Shown piece after piece: positions 25,240-34,465 of a DNA stretch of 64,000 bases. This DNA comes from Pseudomonadota bacterium (GTDB lineage Bacteria > Desulfobacterota > Desulfobulbia > Desulfobulbales > Desulfocapsaceae), in the NCBI GenBank assembly GCA_018817385.1, contig JAHIUA010000063.1:62001-126000 (forward strand), written 5' to 3'. The notes under the pieces were generated by a model. It was not told the DNA's origin. It saw only the letters and a program-made list of their open reading frames with translations, and did no database searches. A program made the position numbers and the translations under genes. Each line of letters opens with the position of its first letter. Within the stretch, counting starts at the first letter, position 1.

Positions 25240-26238
25240 ATGAAAACAGTCAGCTCCCTCCTCGACGACCATTGGTATGAGCGCTACAAAAAAATATCCA
25301 GGCTCAATATCCGCAGTTCCATATATGACGTGACAGACCGCTGCAACCTGCGCTGTAAGGGATGCTTCTTCTTTTCCTCGGGTGAACATGAACGGGCTTC
25401 AGAAGAAAATGACGTCAGTAAATGGCATGCCTTTGTCGAAAAAGAAATGGATCGCGGCGTCAATCTGGCCATCCTCATCGGCGGCGAGCCCACCTTATGT
25501 CTGGACCGCATTGAGGCCTTTTACCAGCGCTTACCCACCTTCTGTGCCACCAATGGCCTGATCAAGGTGCCCAGAGACCGTTTTCCGGACATGATGGTCG
25601 GCCTCTCCTTGTGGGGGGATGAAGAGGATGAAATAGCCCTGCGCGGCAAAGACACCTTTAAAATCACCAGCGCCAATTATGCAGGAGATCCTCATGCCTA
25701 TTACCTCTATACCATTACCCCCAAGCAACTGGGCAAAACAGGGAAAATAATCCAAAAGATCAAAGATATCGGCCTGAAGGTGCACATGCAGCTCCTCTCC
25801 AACGACGAGGGCGTGGACGGCTTTTCCTGGAAACCCGAAGAACTGATCGCCGTGCGGGCAGAGATGGATGCCATGCTTGATGCCTACCCGGAAACGGTTA
25901 TCTCCTCGAAGTACTATCACAAGGTCATCACCACCGGCCGGATGCTCGACAGAAAATTCGGCTGGATGGAGTGCCCTTCGGTAACAGAGCCCATCGACAA
26001 ACGTGATCCCCGCCCGAAACGTCTCACCAACTTTATCCGCTGGGCATCGGATCTGGAGACCATGCACCGCTGCTGCACCTCTGAAACCCGTGACTGTTCG
26101 ACCTGTAAGGATGGCGCGGCCCATATGAGCTGGGTCATGGTCAACAAACGGGCCCACATCAACACCACAGAAGACCTCCAGAACTGGATAGAGGTGTATG
26201 AAATGTTTGCCAAGCTCTACCAGTTTATCCCCTGGTAA
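25240..26238 (+). CDS. Radical SAM protein (paralogue 2 of a tandem pair)
   Basis: This 332-residue protein carries CNLRCKGC (Cys35, Cys39, Cys42) followed by FFFSSGE, a canonical ILIGGEPTL SAM-binding motif, and a C-terminal cysteine group (CCTSETRDCSTC). It shares layout with the preceding gene, including the aromatic triplet after the cluster motif, an SL/SVWG motif and the position of the C-terminal Cys group, so the two arose by duplication. It follows after a 66 bp gap with a short GAGTTGA repeat and precedes a ketosynthase by 9 bp. Duplicate radical SAM enzymes could act at two sites on the chain or form a heterodimer. Confidence 0.85.
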   Translation: MKTVSSLLDDHWYERYKKISRLNIRSSIYDVTDRCNLRCKGCFFFSSGEHERASEENDVSKWHAFVEKEMDRGVNLAILIGGEPTLCLDRIEAFYQRLPTFCATNGLIKVPRDRFPDMMVGLSLWGDEEDEIALRGKDTFKITSANYAGDPHAYYLYTITPKQLGKTGKIIQKIKDIGLKVHMQLLSNDEGVDGFSWKPEELIAVRAEMDAMLDAYPETVISSKYYHKVITTGRMLDRKFGWMECPSVTEPIDKRDPRPKRLTNFIRWASDLETMHRCCTSETRDCSTCKDGAAHMSWVMVNKRAHINTTEDLQNWIEVYEMFAKLYQFIPW

Positions 26239-26247
26239 CCAAAACCG

Positions 26248-27498
26248 ATGAAGAGCAGCAAACCTGTCATCATCGGCTACGACGCCATCTCTGCCCTGGG
26301 AATCGACCTGGATGGGCAATGGCAGCGAGCCCTGCGAGGAGAAAGCGGTATCGGACCGCTGAGCCGTTTTCCGCTGACCCATGATTTTCCTGTCCGTATT
26401 GCCGGTCAGCTGGCGGACATTGACCATCTCCCTTATCCCTTTCTCTCCGCCAGGCATCAGGCCAGCTGGAGCTCGCCGGTATTCAAATACAGCATGCTCT
26501 CTGTTGCCCGGGCCCTGGAACGAAGCGGCCTTGAGATAAGCCCTGAACTCGCGCCCAGAGTTGCCGTCACCTATAGTTCAGCCATTGGCGGCCTGGATGC
26601 AGTCCTGCATGCCGACCGTCGCCTGCAGGCAGAGAACAAGCTCCCTCCGCCTTACGCAAACCCCAACTCCTGTATCAACATGGTTGGCGGCAAGATTGCC
26701 ATCCTGACAGGAGCACAGGGACCGATTGTCTCACCCATCACTGCCTGTGCCACCGGCCTCACCTCCATGATTACCGGCGCCATGTTTCTGGCCCAGGACA
26801 GAGCCGATGTAGCCATCTGCGGCGCAGTTGATTTTGCCCTGGTCGAACCCATTGTCGCCGGTTTTTACACCATGAACGGCGTATACAACCCAAAGGATGG
26901 TCAGGAAGAGGAAGCGCCGCAGGCCGCAAGCCGCCCTTTTTCCCTGAATCGGCGAGGCTTTGTCCTCTCAGAAGGGGCAGGCGCTGTAATCCTAGCCAGC
27001 CGGAAATTTGCCGAAAGCCATGGCCTTCCCTTCAGCACCGAACTGGCCGGCTGGGGTATGACCTCGGATGCCCACCATTTTGTGGCCCCCTACTTCCAAA
27101 CCATCAAGAAATGCATGCAGGATGCCATAGAGGATGCAGGCATCAGTCCGGCAGATATTGCGGCCATCAACGGCCATGCCGCCTCAACCCGGGTCGGCGA
27201 CAAGGTCGAATATGATGCCCTGCGGGCACTCTTTGGCAACAGCATGCCACCCGTCTCCGCCAATAAATCCCTTATCGGCCATGCCATGGGTGCATCCAGC
27301 GTCATTGAATCCATCTTTGCCATCCAGGGCATGAAGGAGGATGTTCTCCTTCCCACCATCAACTACCTCCCTGACCCGGAAATCGAGATAGACTGTGTGG
27401 CAAATACAAAAAGACAACTCCCCCAGGAGTATGTCCTGAAAAACTCTTTCGGCTTTGGCGGCTGTAACAGCTGTGCTGTATTGAAAAGGGTAAATTGA
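26248..27498 (+). CDS. Beta-ketoacyl-ACP synthase
   Basis: This 416-residue ketosynthase has Cys167 in ITACATG, His310 in INGHAAS (a variant of the usual HGTGT) and His345 in LIGHAMGAS, so the triad is intact. It ends with NSFGFGGCNSC. It follows the second radical SAM gene by 9 bp and precedes another ketosynthase by 19 bp. The variant second His motif and the pairing with a second KS suggest specialised chain extension or a KS heterodimer, as in ApeO/ApeC and ApeR/ApeC type complexes (analogy only). Confidence 0.9.
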   Translation: MKSSKPVIIGYDAISALGIDLDGQWQRALRGESGIGPLSRFPLTHDFPVRIAGQLADIDHLPYPFLSARHQASWSSPVFKYSMLSVARALERSGLEISPELAPRVAVTYSSAIGGLDAVLHADRRLQAENKLPPPYANPNSCINMVGGKIAILTGAQGPIVSPITACATGLTSMITGAMFLAQDRADVAICGAVDFALVEPIVAGFYTMNGVYNPKDGQEEEAPQAASRPFSLNRRGFVLSEGAGAVILASRKFAESHGLPFSTELAGWGMTSDAHHFVAPYFQTIKKCMQDAIEDAGISPADIAAINGHAASTRVGDKVEYDALRALFGNSMPPVSANKSLIGHAMGASSVIESIFAIQGMKEDVLLPTINYLPDPEIEIDCVANTKRQLPQEYVLKNSFGFGGCNSCAVLKRVN

Positions 27499-27517
27499 AA
27501 GCCACGCCAATACGTTT

Positions 27518-28783
27518 ATGAAAGCACCACAAAACAGAAGAGTCTTTGTTGTCGGCTACAGCGCTGTCACCCCCCTTGGCAGCACCTTCAACAAAACCTG
27601 GCAGGCCGCAGTTGCAGGAAAGGCAGGATTTCGCAGAGTAAGCAGGTGCGAGACCGACAGCCGCAGTAATGTGGTGGGAGAAATACCGGACTGGGACCCG
27701 ACCCAGTTTTCCTATGTCAGCCGCAAAGAGGCCTCTATCTGGGATGCCGCCTATGTCTTTCTTACCATGGAGGCCTGTAAAGAGGCACTTGCCCATGCAG
27801 GCCTGGAAATGGACAGGCAGACCGGGCCCAGAACCGCCTGTCTGATCGGTTCGGCATTAAACGGTACCGACTCCTACCGTATTGCCATGGACAACTATGT
27901 CAACCGGGGACCGTTTAAGGTCAGTCCCTATCTCCTGCCCAATGTCTGTGCCAACCTCCCTGCCGGCAAGGCCGGCATGCTGCTGGGTTTTACAGGGCCT
28001 ATTTTTTCTCCCCAGGGCGCCTGTGCCTCGGGCAACCATGCCCTGGCCATCGGCGCCAGGATGATCCGTGACGGCGACTGCGATTTTGTCCTGGCCGGAG
28101 GTGTAGAGACCTGCCTGATACCAGAGATCATCCAGGGATTCTCCAATATGCTGGCGACAATCAAGGTGGGTCCCAAGGATCGTGCCCATGCCGACCCCAC
28201 CCAGGCTTCACGGCCGTTCAGTCTCGACCGCAAAGGCTTTGTCCTTTCCGAGGGTGCAGCAGTGCTGGTGCTTGCGGCAGAAGACACAATCAAGGCACTG
28301 GGCCTGCAGCCAAAGGCAGAGATCGGTGGAATCGGCTGGACCTCTGACGCCAAGCATTTCACCCGCCCAAACACGGAAACAATAGTCCGGGCAATCCATG
28401 AAGCCATTGCTGATGCAGAGATCAGCCCACAGGACATTGGCAGCATCAATGCCCACGGGACCTCGACCCCCACCGGCGATGCCACTGAGGTGGAGTGCCT
28501 GCGGCAAGTCTTCGGCAAAGGGATCGGACGTATTCCCATCACTGCCAATAAGTCGCAGATTGGGCACAGCCTCGGCGCTTCAGCGGCCATTGAAGCGGCC
28601 CTGTCCATTGAAGCCATGTCCCGATCCATCCTCCTGCCCACCGTGAATCATATTCCGGACCCAGCCTTTGATGACCTCGATGTGGTGCCCAACCAGGCCC
28701 GCAACCATGTATACGAGACTGTTCTTTCCAACTCATTCGGCTTTGGCGGCACCAACTGCTGCATTGTCTTCAAGGGAATCTAA
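27518..28783 (+). CDS. Beta-ketoacyl-ACP synthase
   Basis: A 421-residue ketosynthase with active-site Cys169 in PQGACASG, a second-motif His in NAHGTST and a third in QIGHSLGAS, and a C-terminal NSFGFGGTNC. The sequence around Cys (GACASG) differs from the STAC motif of typical FabF and from the other KS genes here, so this is a distinct subtype rather than a recent copy. It follows the KS at 27498 by 19 bp and precedes the thioesterase by 28 bp. It probably works with the neighbouring KS on the same ACP-bound chain. Confidence 0.9.
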   Translation: MKAPQNRRVFVVGYSAVTPLGSTFNKTWQAAVAGKAGFRRVSRCETDSRSNVVGEIPDWDPTQFSYVSRKEASIWDAAYVFLTMEACKEALAHAGLEMDRQTGPRTACLIGSALNGTDSYRIAMDNYVNRGPFKVSPYLLPNVCANLPAGKAGMLLGFTGPIFSPQGACASGNHALAIGARMIRDGDCDFVLAGGVETCLIPEIIQGFSNMLATIKVGPKDRAHADPTQASRPFSLDRKGFVLSEGAAVLVLAAEDTIKALGLQPKAEIGGIGWTSDAKHFTRPNTETIVRAIHEAIADAEISPQDIGSINAHGTSTPTGDATEVECLRQVFGKGIGRIPITANKSQIGHSLGASAAIEAALSIEAMSRSILLPTVNHIPDPAFDDLDVVPNQARNHVYETVLSNSFGFGGTNCCIVFKGI

Positions 28784-28811
28784 CCGCCTATCTTTGCAAG
28801 AGAAAAACACG

Positions 28812-29294
28812 ATGCGACCCAAACCGTTTATCCCTGAATTACTGCCGGAACATCCTTCCCATGTCCGAGATGGCAACAGCGGCAAGATCTGGCACCGCTG
28901 CGAGATGCGGACCCTCTATGTTGATACGGATCGTTCCCAGGTGGTCTATCATGCCAACTACCTCAGATACTTCGAATTCGGCAGGGCATCGCTCATGCGT
29001 GAGGCCAACTACCCATATAAGAGCATCGAAGAAAGCGGTTACATCTACCCCATCATCAAAACCGAACTCAACTATTACACCCCTCTCTACTACGATGACC
29101 TGATGATTATCCATACCCGGCCGGCAAAGCTGGAACTGGTAAAACTGCAGTTTGATTATTGCATCACCAGGGCAGAGGACGGGGAGATAATCTGCACCGG
29201 ATACACCAAACACTGTGCCGTAAACAGGGACGGCGTCCCTGTGGAGATCGATGCCAAGACCATCAAGCTCTGGAATCAATTTCCTCGCTCATGA
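28812..29294 (+). CDS. Acyl-CoA/acyl-ACP thioesterase (YbgC/FadM-like 4HBT hotdog)
   Basis: The 160-residue product has the 4HBT signature TLYVDTDRSQVVYHANYLRYFE, in which the Asp of VDTD and the YHANY region form the active site of 4-hydroxybenzoyl-CoA-type thioesterases. Its longer open frame begins upstream within the KS gene, but the ATG at 28812 fits the family start. Such thioesterases are standard in aryl polyene clusters (ApeK-like) and release or edit the chain. It overlaps the next gene by 4 bp (ATGA). Confidence 0.88.
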   Translation: MRPKPFIPELLPEHPSHVRDGNSGKIWHRCEMRTLYVDTDRSQVVYHANYLRYFEFGRASLMREANYPYKSIEESGYIYPIIKTELNYYTPLYYDDLMIIHTRPAKLELVKLQFDYCITRAEDGEIICTGYTKHCAVNRDGVPVEIDAKTIKLWNQFPRS

Positions 29295-30148
29295 TGTCCA
29301 GCCGCAGGCCTGTTCAGATCCTGATCAAACCCTGGTTCCACGATCATTGTTTTAACGGAAAAGGTATCCTTCCGGCAGTGGAAATAATGGAGGTCCTAGC
29401 TTCCGCTGTCCAGGCCATACGACCTGCCAGTCATCCCTGGGAAATGAGCAAGGCCAGTTTTTCGAAGTTTCTTGAGATTCCCGCAGGGGCGACAGAATTG
29501 TCAGCCCTGGTTGAATATGAGGAAAGAGACAAGGACGAGATCTGTAGCAGACTGCTCAGCCGTATACGCCTCAAAAAGATCACCAGAATCAAAGAACATG
29601 CACAGATAATATTTTCCACTCATTTCCCGGAAGCGACGAATACAGGCACCACAGATCTTTTTGAGGCCATAGAGACAAGCTGTTCCGTGGCAGCAGAACG
29701 AATTTATCGGGAGCTGGTCCCCTTTGGCCCGGCCTACCACACCTTGACCGGGCCCCTCCATCTCTCAGTTCAAGGGGCATGGGGGAGGCTGCAAGCACCA
29801 CTGCTGAGAGAAGAGGAACAGGAAGCCAAGACCCTCGGTTCCCCCTTCCCCCTTGACGGAGCCATGCATGCCGCCTGTGTCTTTGGTCAGTGGGTTGCCG
29901 ATTTTGTTCCCTTTCCCGTCGGTTTTTCCAGGCGAACAATCCACACCCCGACACAAGCGGGAGAACAATACCTCACCAAAGTCGTTCTTGTCTCACAGAG
30001 CAGAGAGGAACTCATTTTCGACCTTTCCATCTTCGATAGAGCAGGAACACCCTGTGAAACCGTACAAGGGTTACGGATGCGGGATGTCAGTGGAGGAAAA
30101 ATCACCCCCCCGGACTGGCTGAGAAGCAACCGCTTTGCCAAGAGCTAA
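29291..30148 (+). CDS. Double-hotdog dehydratase, PKS-DH type
   Basis: This 285-residue protein consists of two hotdog halves. The first contains PWFHDHCFNGKGILPAVE, matching the His region of polyketide synthase dehydratase domains. The second contains FGPAYHTLTG and FPLDGAMHAA, matching the Asp region, so the His/Asp dyad of PS-DH enzymes appears intact. It dehydrates 3-hydroxyacyl thioesters, and is a third dehydratase in the cluster beside the ApeP-like and FabZ-like proteins. It starts at ATG 29291 (or 29294) overlapping the thioesterase stop, and is the last gene of block C. Confidence 0.75.
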   Translation: MMSSRRPVQILIKPWFHDHCFNGKGILPAVEIMEVLASAVQAIRPASHPWEMSKASFSKFLEIPAGATELSALVEYEERDKDEICSRLLSRIRLKKITRIKEHAQIIFSTHFPEATNTGTTDLFEAIETSCSVAAERIYRELVPFGPAYHTLTGPLHLSVQGAWGRLQAPLLREEEQEAKTLGSPFPLDGAMHAACVFGQWVADFVPFPVGFSRRTIHTPTQAGEQYLTKVVLVSQSREELIFDLSIFDRAGTPCETVQGLRMRDVSGGKITPPDWLRSNRFAKS

Positions 30149-30164
30149 GCACTCCCCAGAGCAT

Positions 30165-30197
30165 TGATTGGGGCCCCCCAACGGAGGTGTTTTTTTA
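30165..30197. terminator. Possible terminator at the end of block C
   Basis: A short inverted repeat TTGGGG-CC-CCCCAA (30168-30181) lies 20 bp after the block C stop and is followed by a 7-T run at 30190-30196, eight bases downstream. The distance from stem to T-run is longer than ideal, so a rho-independent terminator is plausible but not certain. The convergent kinase gene ends at 30292. Confidence 0.4.
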
Positions 30198-30291
30198 CAA
30201 GACATAAGCGCACCATCGCCGTCTTCCCGGTACCTGGCCAAGCTAACCCTACAGACAACAGCCTACTCCCCATTCCTGGATACTGCGCTTA

Positions 30292-32468
30292 TCAGGATAC
30301 ATCCAACACCTTACGCAGCAGACTAGAAAGTGTGTCTTTAGTCAAAGGCTTCAAGGCAAATTCTTTGATACCCAGTGATTTTGCCATTTGCTCGTCAATA
30401 CGATTGCTATACCCGGTGCAGAGGATAATGGGAATATCCGGCCGTATCTGGAGCATGTGTCTGGCAAGGTCCGCACCAGTCATGCCCGGCATGGTCTGAT
30501 CGGTTATGACCACATCGAACGCATCAGGATCATGCTGAAATGTCGCTAAGGCATCGAGACTGTTACGTCGAGCAGTTACCCTATAGCCAAGTCGCCGCAG
30601 CATCTCCCGGCCCATCTCAACCAGAAATTCCTCATCGTCTATAAAGAGTATCCGTTCATGTCCCACGGAAACTTTTTCAGCATCTGTAAGACGACTCAAT
30701 TCTTCCTGGGCCACCACGGGAAAATAGACATGAAAAGTTGTCCCCTGGCCCGGTTCACTTTCGACAGTGATGGCCCCACCGTAATCAACAATAATCCCAT
30801 GGATGATTGCCAGGCCCAGCCCCGTCCCCTTACCCACTTCTTTGGTCGTAAAATAGGGATCGAAAATTTTATCAAGGACATCGGGCCCAATACCGGAACC
30901 GCTGTCACTGACAATCAGTTCCACATAGTCACCAGGTCCAATATTCAAGGCAAGTTGACAGTTCCCCCTATCAATATGGGCGTTTGTCAGAGTAATTGTC
31001 AGAATGCCGCCATTCTCTTCCATGGCATGGTTGGCATTGGTGCAAAGGTTCATCAATATCTGATTGACTTGGGTTGGATCAGCGAGAACAACACCACACT
31101 GAGAATCAATATCTTCACGAATTCCGATGGTTGTCGGTATGGAAGATCGCAGCATTTTCAATCCTTCTTTGACAAGCGACTGAAGTTGCAGGGGAATTCG
31201 TTCAATTTCTGTCTGTCTGCTAAAAGCAAGAATCTGTTGAACAAGATCTGTGGCACGATTGCCGGCCTTAAGGACCTGCTCCAGATCACTGGCAAATAGG
31301 GAGTCTGGTGGAGCATCCTCCTGGGCCAATGCTGTATAGCCGAGAATTATGCTCAGAATGTTGTTGAAATCATGGGCAATACCACCGGCAAGAGTGCCGA
31401 TCGCTTCCATCTTTTGGGCCTGAGCAACTTGAATCTGCAGTCGTTTTTGTTCTGTTACGTCTCGAATAATTCCTTGATAACCAAGAAGTTTACCTCTGCC
31501 ATTAACCCACAACGAGGCAGACAAAAGACAATTTTTAATACGACCGTCTTTGGTGACAAAATTGACTTGGTAGTCATCAACTGAGCCTTCATTCTCAAGT
31601 TTTTCTAATAAAGATACCCGGTCATCCCTGCTCTCATAAATATCTGGGCAATAATTGTATCAATTTCGTTTTCCGTGTATCCCAAAAGGGTGAGCATAGC
31701 GGGATTAATATCAATAAAAACGACTTGTTGTGTCGTTGTGAAAATGGAATCTTTCGAACCATTAAAAAGCGACAGGGATCGCTCCTGGCTTTCTCTTAAT
31801 TTCTGTTCAGTTTTGCGCTGATCTTCTTCCCGTTGCGCTAAAGCAGACGCCATCTTGTTAAACACATCGATAATATATTGAATTTCTGTTTTTTGGCCGG
31901 ACAAATTTGACTGCCTGAACTTCCCGTCAGCCAACGAGATCATATCTTGCTGCAAATCGTTAAGCGGCCGGACGAGATGACGCTCAAGAAGAAAAGGAAT
32001 AAAATAAAAGGTGACGACAAGAGTGGCCCCAACTATGCTGAACACTGTGAGAAAAATAATATTCCTCTGCTCTTTCATGGCAACATTGACAAAGGCTAGT
32101 TCAATAGAACCAACCAGCGTTTGCCCTCCATATCGAAGTTCATTATTGATATGGACAACTGACTTCCCCTGAAACACTCCTTCATTAGTAATAATCTTCT
32201 TAGTATGATCCAGCAGACGCAACCCTATAATATCAGGTGCGTCCAAGGCGAGGATGCTGAGTTTTTTTGTTGCGTTGAGGTCAAAGAGCCAAAGTTGTTG
32301 CGTAAAGGCATCTGAGAGATGTTTTGTCTGCAGTTCTATATTATTCTTGAATTCATTTTCTGCTAACCAGACAAAAAAGGCCCAAAAGAGAAGACTGATG
32401 ACCATATTAACACAAAGAATCACCAGCCCTATCCGTATATTCAGAGTGTTACTGAGACTATGCTGCAT
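30292..32468 (-). pseudogene. Hybrid sensor histidine kinase split by a single frameshift
   Basis: Two adjacent reading frames join into one kinase. The first part (from ATG 32468) has a TM helix, a short periplasmic loop, a second TM, a HAMP-like region and the start of a PAS domain, reading through TENEIDTIIAQ and then hitting a stop at 31605. Restoring one base near 31644 gives IIAQDIYESRDDRVSLLEKL and runs on without a stop through the rest of the PAS domain (LLGYQGIIRDVTEQ), HisKA (IAHDFNNILS), HATPase (GTGLGLAIIHG) and a receiver (ILFIDDEE, DVVITDQTMPG). A one-base loss or sequencing error explains it. The start has a good Shine-Dalgarno (GGAGAGG) and lies 16 bp after the solute-binding protein gene. 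Confidence 0.85.
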
Positions 32469-32484
32469 TGGAAATCCTCTCCCT

Positions 32485-33852
32485 TTACGGAACAATCATT
32501 TCTACTAAGACATCAGCCCGTATTTTTTCGAAACTACCATCAGCCTTCATCTCTGCCAGACTTTGGGCAATTCCAGGAATGAGGGCCTGATGTTTTTTAT
32601 GGATGAAGCTATAGCCTGGAACTGCAATCAGGGGTGGCGACAACTTATTGATGGTTGTGAAGTGTGCTTTTTCTATGAGAACATCTCCAATAAGACTATG
32701 CTCTAAGACCGTATCGAGCCGGCCTTGGTCGAGCATCTGGAATAAGCGCTCCGCATCCGGTAATATCGTCCTGCTGCCAGGAATATCATCCTCTAACATT
32801 TTTATTCCTCCCCTGAAACCGTTATGGTAACTCTTTAACGAGCCCCAACCATCTACCGGGAAGACCTTTTTCTTTGTGTAGACGCTGATAGTTATGTCAA
32901 TTATGGATTCTGGAATTTGGAGGAGATTGGCAGTGCTATCAGGTGCTATTTTTTTTATATCAGCAACTCTCATAGCATCGCCATCACCATTTGCATTGGC
33001 CATCAACAAGGCTCTCTGCGCCGACCCTATAGATTGAACACTGCTTTTTTTGCCAATCCGGCGAAAGGCCTCTTGCAGCCGCAGCTCAACTATCTCTTTG
33101 AGGGGGGATTGCACTCCGCTATAAAAAACATAGGTTTTCTCTTTTGCTGCGTCCCAGTACCCTTCCTTCACCAGTTCCCTCAGCGCTGCCTCAAGACGGG
33201 GTATTATTACTTCATTCTTTTTATTTACATAATGATAAATGGGTGCAGTAAAGATAAAAGGCTGAAGCTTTCGAATTTTGGCTGCCCTCTCACCCATTTC
33301 TCCCAACACCGCATCACTGCTGGCTTCAGTGGCTAATACAATATCGACTCGATTCTGGAGAAGCATTTCGAACAGTGCGGGATAATCATGTGCCATTGTG
33401 ACCTCAAGACCTTTCATTTTTTTCTGGGTCCAGCGAACACCGAGGACACACCCCACTCTAAGATTCTTCAGCAAGGTATCAGTATAAAAATCGATGTCCT
33501 CGTGAATAGTATACACCGCACCATTCAGATCCATCAATTTGACGTTAATACGTCGCAGATTCGGATAGTTTTCTTCAACGGATAGAACCCGGCCGACATC
33601 ACCATCAACGCTTCCGTCATTCGCACTGAGCAATGATCGATTGTGGGGCAACGGAATAAAATCTGCTTTAATCCCTGCTCGCCCATAAACAACCTGGATA
33701 CGATCTCTAACAAGTTGATGAAAAAAAGTACCGGGACTGTAGCTGATGACATAGGTTTTTTCAGCAGCAAGTACAGGAAGTGCCTGCCGACAGAGCAAGA
33801 ATACGACGAACAGGAGAAGAACAAGTGACGAATGTGGTATATTTTTCTGCAT
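32485..33852 (-). CDS. Periplasmic protein with two tandem solute-binding (SBP_bac_3-like) domains
   Basis: This 455-residue secreted protein has a signal peptide (LVLLLFVVFLLCRQALPVLA) followed by two similar family-3 solute-binding domains. The first begins KTYVISYSPGTFFHQLVRDR and the second KTYVFYSGVQSPLKEIVELR; both contain a motif of the type LLMANANGDGDAMRV or LLSANDGSVDGDVGRV. The ATG at 33852 has AAGGA 8 nt upstream. It lies 16 bp before the split hybrid kinase and probably supplies the periplasmic ligand signal to it. The ligand is unknown. Confidence 0.85.
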   Translation of the reverse strand: MQKNIPHSSLVLLLFVVFLLCRQALPVLAAEKTYVISYSPGTFFHQLVRDRIQVVYGRAGIKADFIPLPHNRSLLSANDGSVDGDVGRVLSVEENYPNLRRINVKLMDLNGAVYTIHEDIDFYTDTLLKNLRVGCVLGVRWTQKKMKGLEVTMAHDYPALFEMLLQNRVDIVLATEASSDAVLGEMGERAAKIRKLQPFIFTAPIYHYVNKKNEVIIPRLEAALRELVKEGYWDAAKEKTYVFYSGVQSPLKEIVELRLQEAFRRIGKKSSVQSIGSAQRALLMANANGDGDAMRVADIKKIAPDSTANLLQIPESIIDITISVYTKKKVFPVDGWGSLKSYHNGFRGGIKMLEDDIPGSRTILPDAERLFQMLDQGRLDTVLEHSLIGDVLIEKAHFTTINKLSPPLIAVPGYSFIHKKHQALIPGIAQSLAEMKADGSFEKIRADVLVEMIVP

Positions 33853-34267
33853 ACAACACGTCCTTATCAAAGGTCAATATTTTCAGAAAACCTTTCAATC
33901 CAAACCGTTCATGGACAAGACTAACGGCACCGTCCGTCACATCAAATGTTCTTCTCTGTCCACCATTGGTTAGTGTATGTCCGTAACTAAGTTATTTATT
34001 TCTCACTTGAGGCAAACGAGAAATGCAAACCCAGGCACCACTTGGTTCATCAAGCTGATATTCTTACAAGTAGCCACCAAAAGCAACAGAGATTTAGGGA
34101 AAAAGAGCCGTTTACAAATGGGCAGGCAATAAGGACCTCTGACTGTGGGCACAGAGTTGTCTGCATTGAAGGAAGGGCAGGAACATTCCAGCCCATCAAA
34201 AAGCCGGCCTGTTGCGATTATCTAAAGACCAGAGCAGAGCCAGACCAAGCAATTTCCGCCTTACCGC
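33853..34267. other. Intergenic region without recognised gene
   Basis: These about 415 bp lie upstream of the solute-binding protein gene and downstream of the YjfB-like gene, both on the minus strand. It should hold the promoter of the sensor operon. One plus-strand ORF of 103 codons (34042-34353) overlaps the YjfB-like gene and has no family resemblance. Nothing else can be supported. Confidence 0.4.
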
Positions 34268-34465
34268 TCAGACTCGTATATCGATACCAGAGCTTGCCTG
34301 CGCAGGGATGGGGGAAGCCTCGCGGGGAGCAACCTGAGCATCCTGAAGCGTAATCCCGGCAAGAGATTTCTGCAGGAGCTGGAGGGCCAATTCAGGTTGT
34401 TTATTGGCAGACTTAAGGATTGAGTAATGCATGACCAAAGGACTACTACTACCTGCTATATCCAT
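34268..34465 (-). CDS. Small YjfB-like putative motility protein
   Basis: This 65-residue protein starts MDIAGSSS, continues with an amphipathic stretch (YSILKSANKQPELALQLLQ) and ends with SGIDIRV. The pattern, an MDI start, a helix with VLK-type repeats, then LL and a short polar tail, resembles the YjfB_motility family of small proteins found near flagellar genes. An AGGAGG sequence lies 8 nt upstream of the ATG at 34465, which strongly supports translation. The frame continues upstream to 34549, but the Shine-Dalgarno fixes the start. Function is unknown. Confidence 0.6.
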   Translation of the reverse strand: MDIAGSSSPLVMHYSILKSANKQPELALQLLQKSLAGITLQDAQVAPREASPIPAQASSGIDIRV

